A DNA stretch of 64,000 nucleotides from Histomonas meleagridis (Eukaryota > Parabasalia > Tritrichomonadida > Dientamoebidae). The DNA lies in the NCBI GenBank assembly GCA_020186115.1, contig WSYJ01000099.1:434001-498000 (forward strand), in the 5' to 3' direction. A program made the translations under genes and the position numbers. Below are positions 62,060 through 64,000 of the stretch, piece by piece. A model generated the notes under the pieces. It was not told the DNA's origin and did no database searches. It worked only from the letters and a program-made list of their open reading frames with translations. The number at the start of each line of letters is the position of its first letter. The first letter of the stretch is position 1.

Positions 62060-63787
62060 ATGAATGATGAGCAAATGGTTATTCAGTTTCAAAACGAAGT
62101 CCAAAAGTTTAAAACTTTGTTTCAAAATTATCCAAAAAAAGATGTGTTTTTACGAGAGCTAATCATAAATGCATCGGAGGCTTGTGATCAAGTTTTATAT
62201 CTTGCAAAAAAAGAAAATAACTCAGAAATTTTAGACATTCAAAAAGAATTATTTATAAAAGTTATACCAAATAAAAAAAATCTCTGTTTATCTATTCTCG
62301 ATTCAGGTGTTGGCATGAAAAAATCAAATCTGGCAAATCTATTTTCGATTCAAGGGCATGGATTAAACCTTCTAATCAGTTCTTTTGAGGAATATCAAAA
62401 CTTTTCACTGTTAGAACAAATTAGGTCTTTTATCGATATTTCTTGTATCCAAACGAGTTATAATTACAACGCATGCATTTGGAGATTGCCAATACATTTT
62501 AGAATGTTCAGCTTCTGATCCTTTTTTCATCATCAAGCAAGATTACCAAGGACCAGATTTAATTCGTGGAACACGAGTCGACTTATATCTTAATTCAAAC
62601 TCGCTAATATTTCTTGAAGATACTTATCTTATTGATCTAATTCAATCTCATTATGATTGGATTATCTATCCAATTTATCTCCAAACCGAAAGCTTTACAA
62701 GGCACCTTAATTCCATGTTATTTTGGGTACAAAATCCAGCACAACTCAGAAGATGATTACTTTCGATTTTACAAATCTCTAACAAACGATAACAACGGTT
62801 ATTTGGTGGTTAGTCACTATGAAGATAAACATACAGAGTTTTCTTTTACGGCGTGTATTTTTGTACCTAAACAAAATATCCAACAAAAAATTATTAAACT
62901 ATATATTAGACATGAATTTTATGCTGATCTTTTAGAAATTGTACCTGAATATTTACAATTTTTAGTTATTATTATTGATGTACAGGATGCAAGCAAAACG
63001 ATTCCTAAAGAAAGATTCGTGAAATCCAAATGTTTTAAGGTTATGAAAAATCGACTCACAAAAAAATCAATTGAACTTTTAAATCAAATATCTAAAAATG
63101 GAACTGATTTAGAAATTTTTTATAAGAATATATCACTTGGAATATACGAAGATTCACAAAACAAAAACGAACTTGTGAAGTTGCTCAGATTCAAAACAAA
63201 TCAAAATGTTCGAATTTCATTAGAAAATTATGTCTCAAGGATGAAACCATATCAAACGAAAATTTATTGGACATGTGAAGAAGAAGAGAATTCTCCAATG
63301 ATGGAATACTTCGATTCTAAAGGAATTGAAGTTATATTTGCAAAAGGGAATTATGAAACTTTAAGCTTAAATTGCACACATAGATTTAATAACTATCAGC
63401 TGATTGGTGTTGTTGGGGATTTATGGGAAACTGAAGATGATGAATATGAAAAAAATGTAAAATGTGATGAAATTTCTTTAAAAAGAAATAATTGGCGGCA
63501 ATTGTGGAGATGTTATTGTTTCAAAACGTCTTGCGAAGACAAAGTGTATAATAATTGATAAAAAGAAAAGTTATACAGATGGGCTAATGAACATGATAAA
63601 ATCGCAAGCAATGATTGAAGGGATTGATGTTGAGTTAATTTTACCAAAGAAAATTTTGGAAATAAATGTAAATAATGACGAAATGGTTGAATTGTTAAGG
63701 AAATTGAAGGAAAACAAAACCAATGAAGCAGTTGTTAGCGAAGTCATAAAACTCTGGGAAAATGCTCCATCATTTCCCAGCCCCTGA
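62060..63787 (+). pseudogene. HSP90 pseudogene
   Basis: An HSP90 is recognisable across its length but in several frames. 62060-62518: 'FLRELIINASEACDQVLYLA' (usual FLRELISNASDALDKIRY) and 'LSILDSGVGMKKSNLANL' (ATP-lid DxGxG). About 62460-62690 in another frame: 'LIRGTRVDLYLNSNSLIFLE', 'WIIYPIYLQTES'. 62653-63558: 'FYKSLTNDNNGYLVVSHYED', 'IIKLYIRHEFYADLLEIVPE', 'FYKNISLGIYEDSQNKNELV'. About 63500-63787: 'GDVIVSKRLAKTKCIII', 'MNMIKSQAMIEG', 'VVSEVIKLWENAPSF'. At least three frameshifts; the segment between ATP lid and middle domain is poorly kept, and no MEEVD or KDEL end exists. The protein is also diverged, so the gene was probably an unusual paralogue before it died. Confidence 0.85.
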
Positions 63788-64000
63788 TATTGAAACCTTG
63801 AAGATTTAAAACCGTGATTTGTTATTCAAATATTTTACGGTTATAAACTTTTTGGATGAAAAATAATCGTCGGTAGAAGAAAATATGTTATAACATATAC
63901 ATGCATATTCTAACAACTTTTTCTCAAAATTCAGCAGAAGAATCTCAATAAAACTATGATATCATTTCAATCAAATCATCATAATCATATTTGAAAATAA

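Overview
The window looks like nuclear DNA of a parabasalid flagellate (trichomonad), most likely close to Tritrichomonas. This is inferred, not matched to a database. The evidence is AT-rich DNA with mostly uninterrupted eukaryotic genes, large ankyrin-repeat genes with the trichomonad-type N-terminal domain, a BspA-like leucine-rich-repeat relic, very short 5' leaders with CCTTT or Myb-like (AACGAT / AACGGT) motifs before start codons, divergent Rab-type GTPases and pseudokinase families. Flagellar genes (DZIP1-like, CFAP410-like) argue against Entamoeba, which also carries such ankyrin proteins. The standard genetic code fits every gene.

Layout. 0.2-2.9 kb: a karyopherin-like solenoid. 2.9-5.6 kb: decayed membrane-protein remnants, a tRNA-Ile(UAU) and a broken ankyrin gene. 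5.7-28.4 kb is a dense housekeeping block: BAR-like coiled coil, MCTS1, ribosomal protein eL30, ER-type TPR/DnaJ protein, pseudokinase, CFAP410-like LRR protein, one-pass membrane protein, HMG-box protein, NOT1 scaffold of CCR4-NOT, coiled-coil protein, Rab5-like GTPase, type I membrane protein, eIF3m, DZIP1-like protein and a PAP2 phosphatase. 28.7-31.5 kb: two paralogous unknown proteins sharing an unusual N-terminal leader. 31.5-54.6 kb is gene-poor accessory DNA: several decayed genes, a TA-flanked inverted-repeat element, four ankyrin loci, a second PAP2 gene, a Ras-like gene with frame breaks at homopolymers, a broken four-helix membrane protein and a possibly myristoylated GTPase. 55-64 kb: a ubiquitin protease, another ankyrin gene with a distinct N-terminus, a Rab7-like GTPase, proteasome subunit alpha6, and an HSP90 copy broken by frameshifts.

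The most striking structure is in the ankyrin loci. Nearly every ankyrin module is separated from the next by an AT-rich intervening segment at the same place in the repeat (between the 'NAKD' end of one module and the 'TALM/PLHIA' start of the next). These segments vary in length, often are not multiples of three and often carry stops, while the ankyrin modules stay well conserved. In one gene the segments are pure 20-bp minisatellites of 10, 6 and 4 copies. Either they are removed from the RNA by a process without the usual splice signals, or these are decaying cassette arrays. I could not identify consistent GT-AG borders.

The intact genes cover translation (eL30, MCTS1, eIF3m), RNA decay (NOT1), protein quality control (DnaJ, ubiquitin protease, proteasome alpha6), vesicle traffic (Rab5-like, Rab7-like), nuclear transport and basal-body/flagellum biology. 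No operons are expected; neighbours are independent units on both strands, often 15-100 bp apart.
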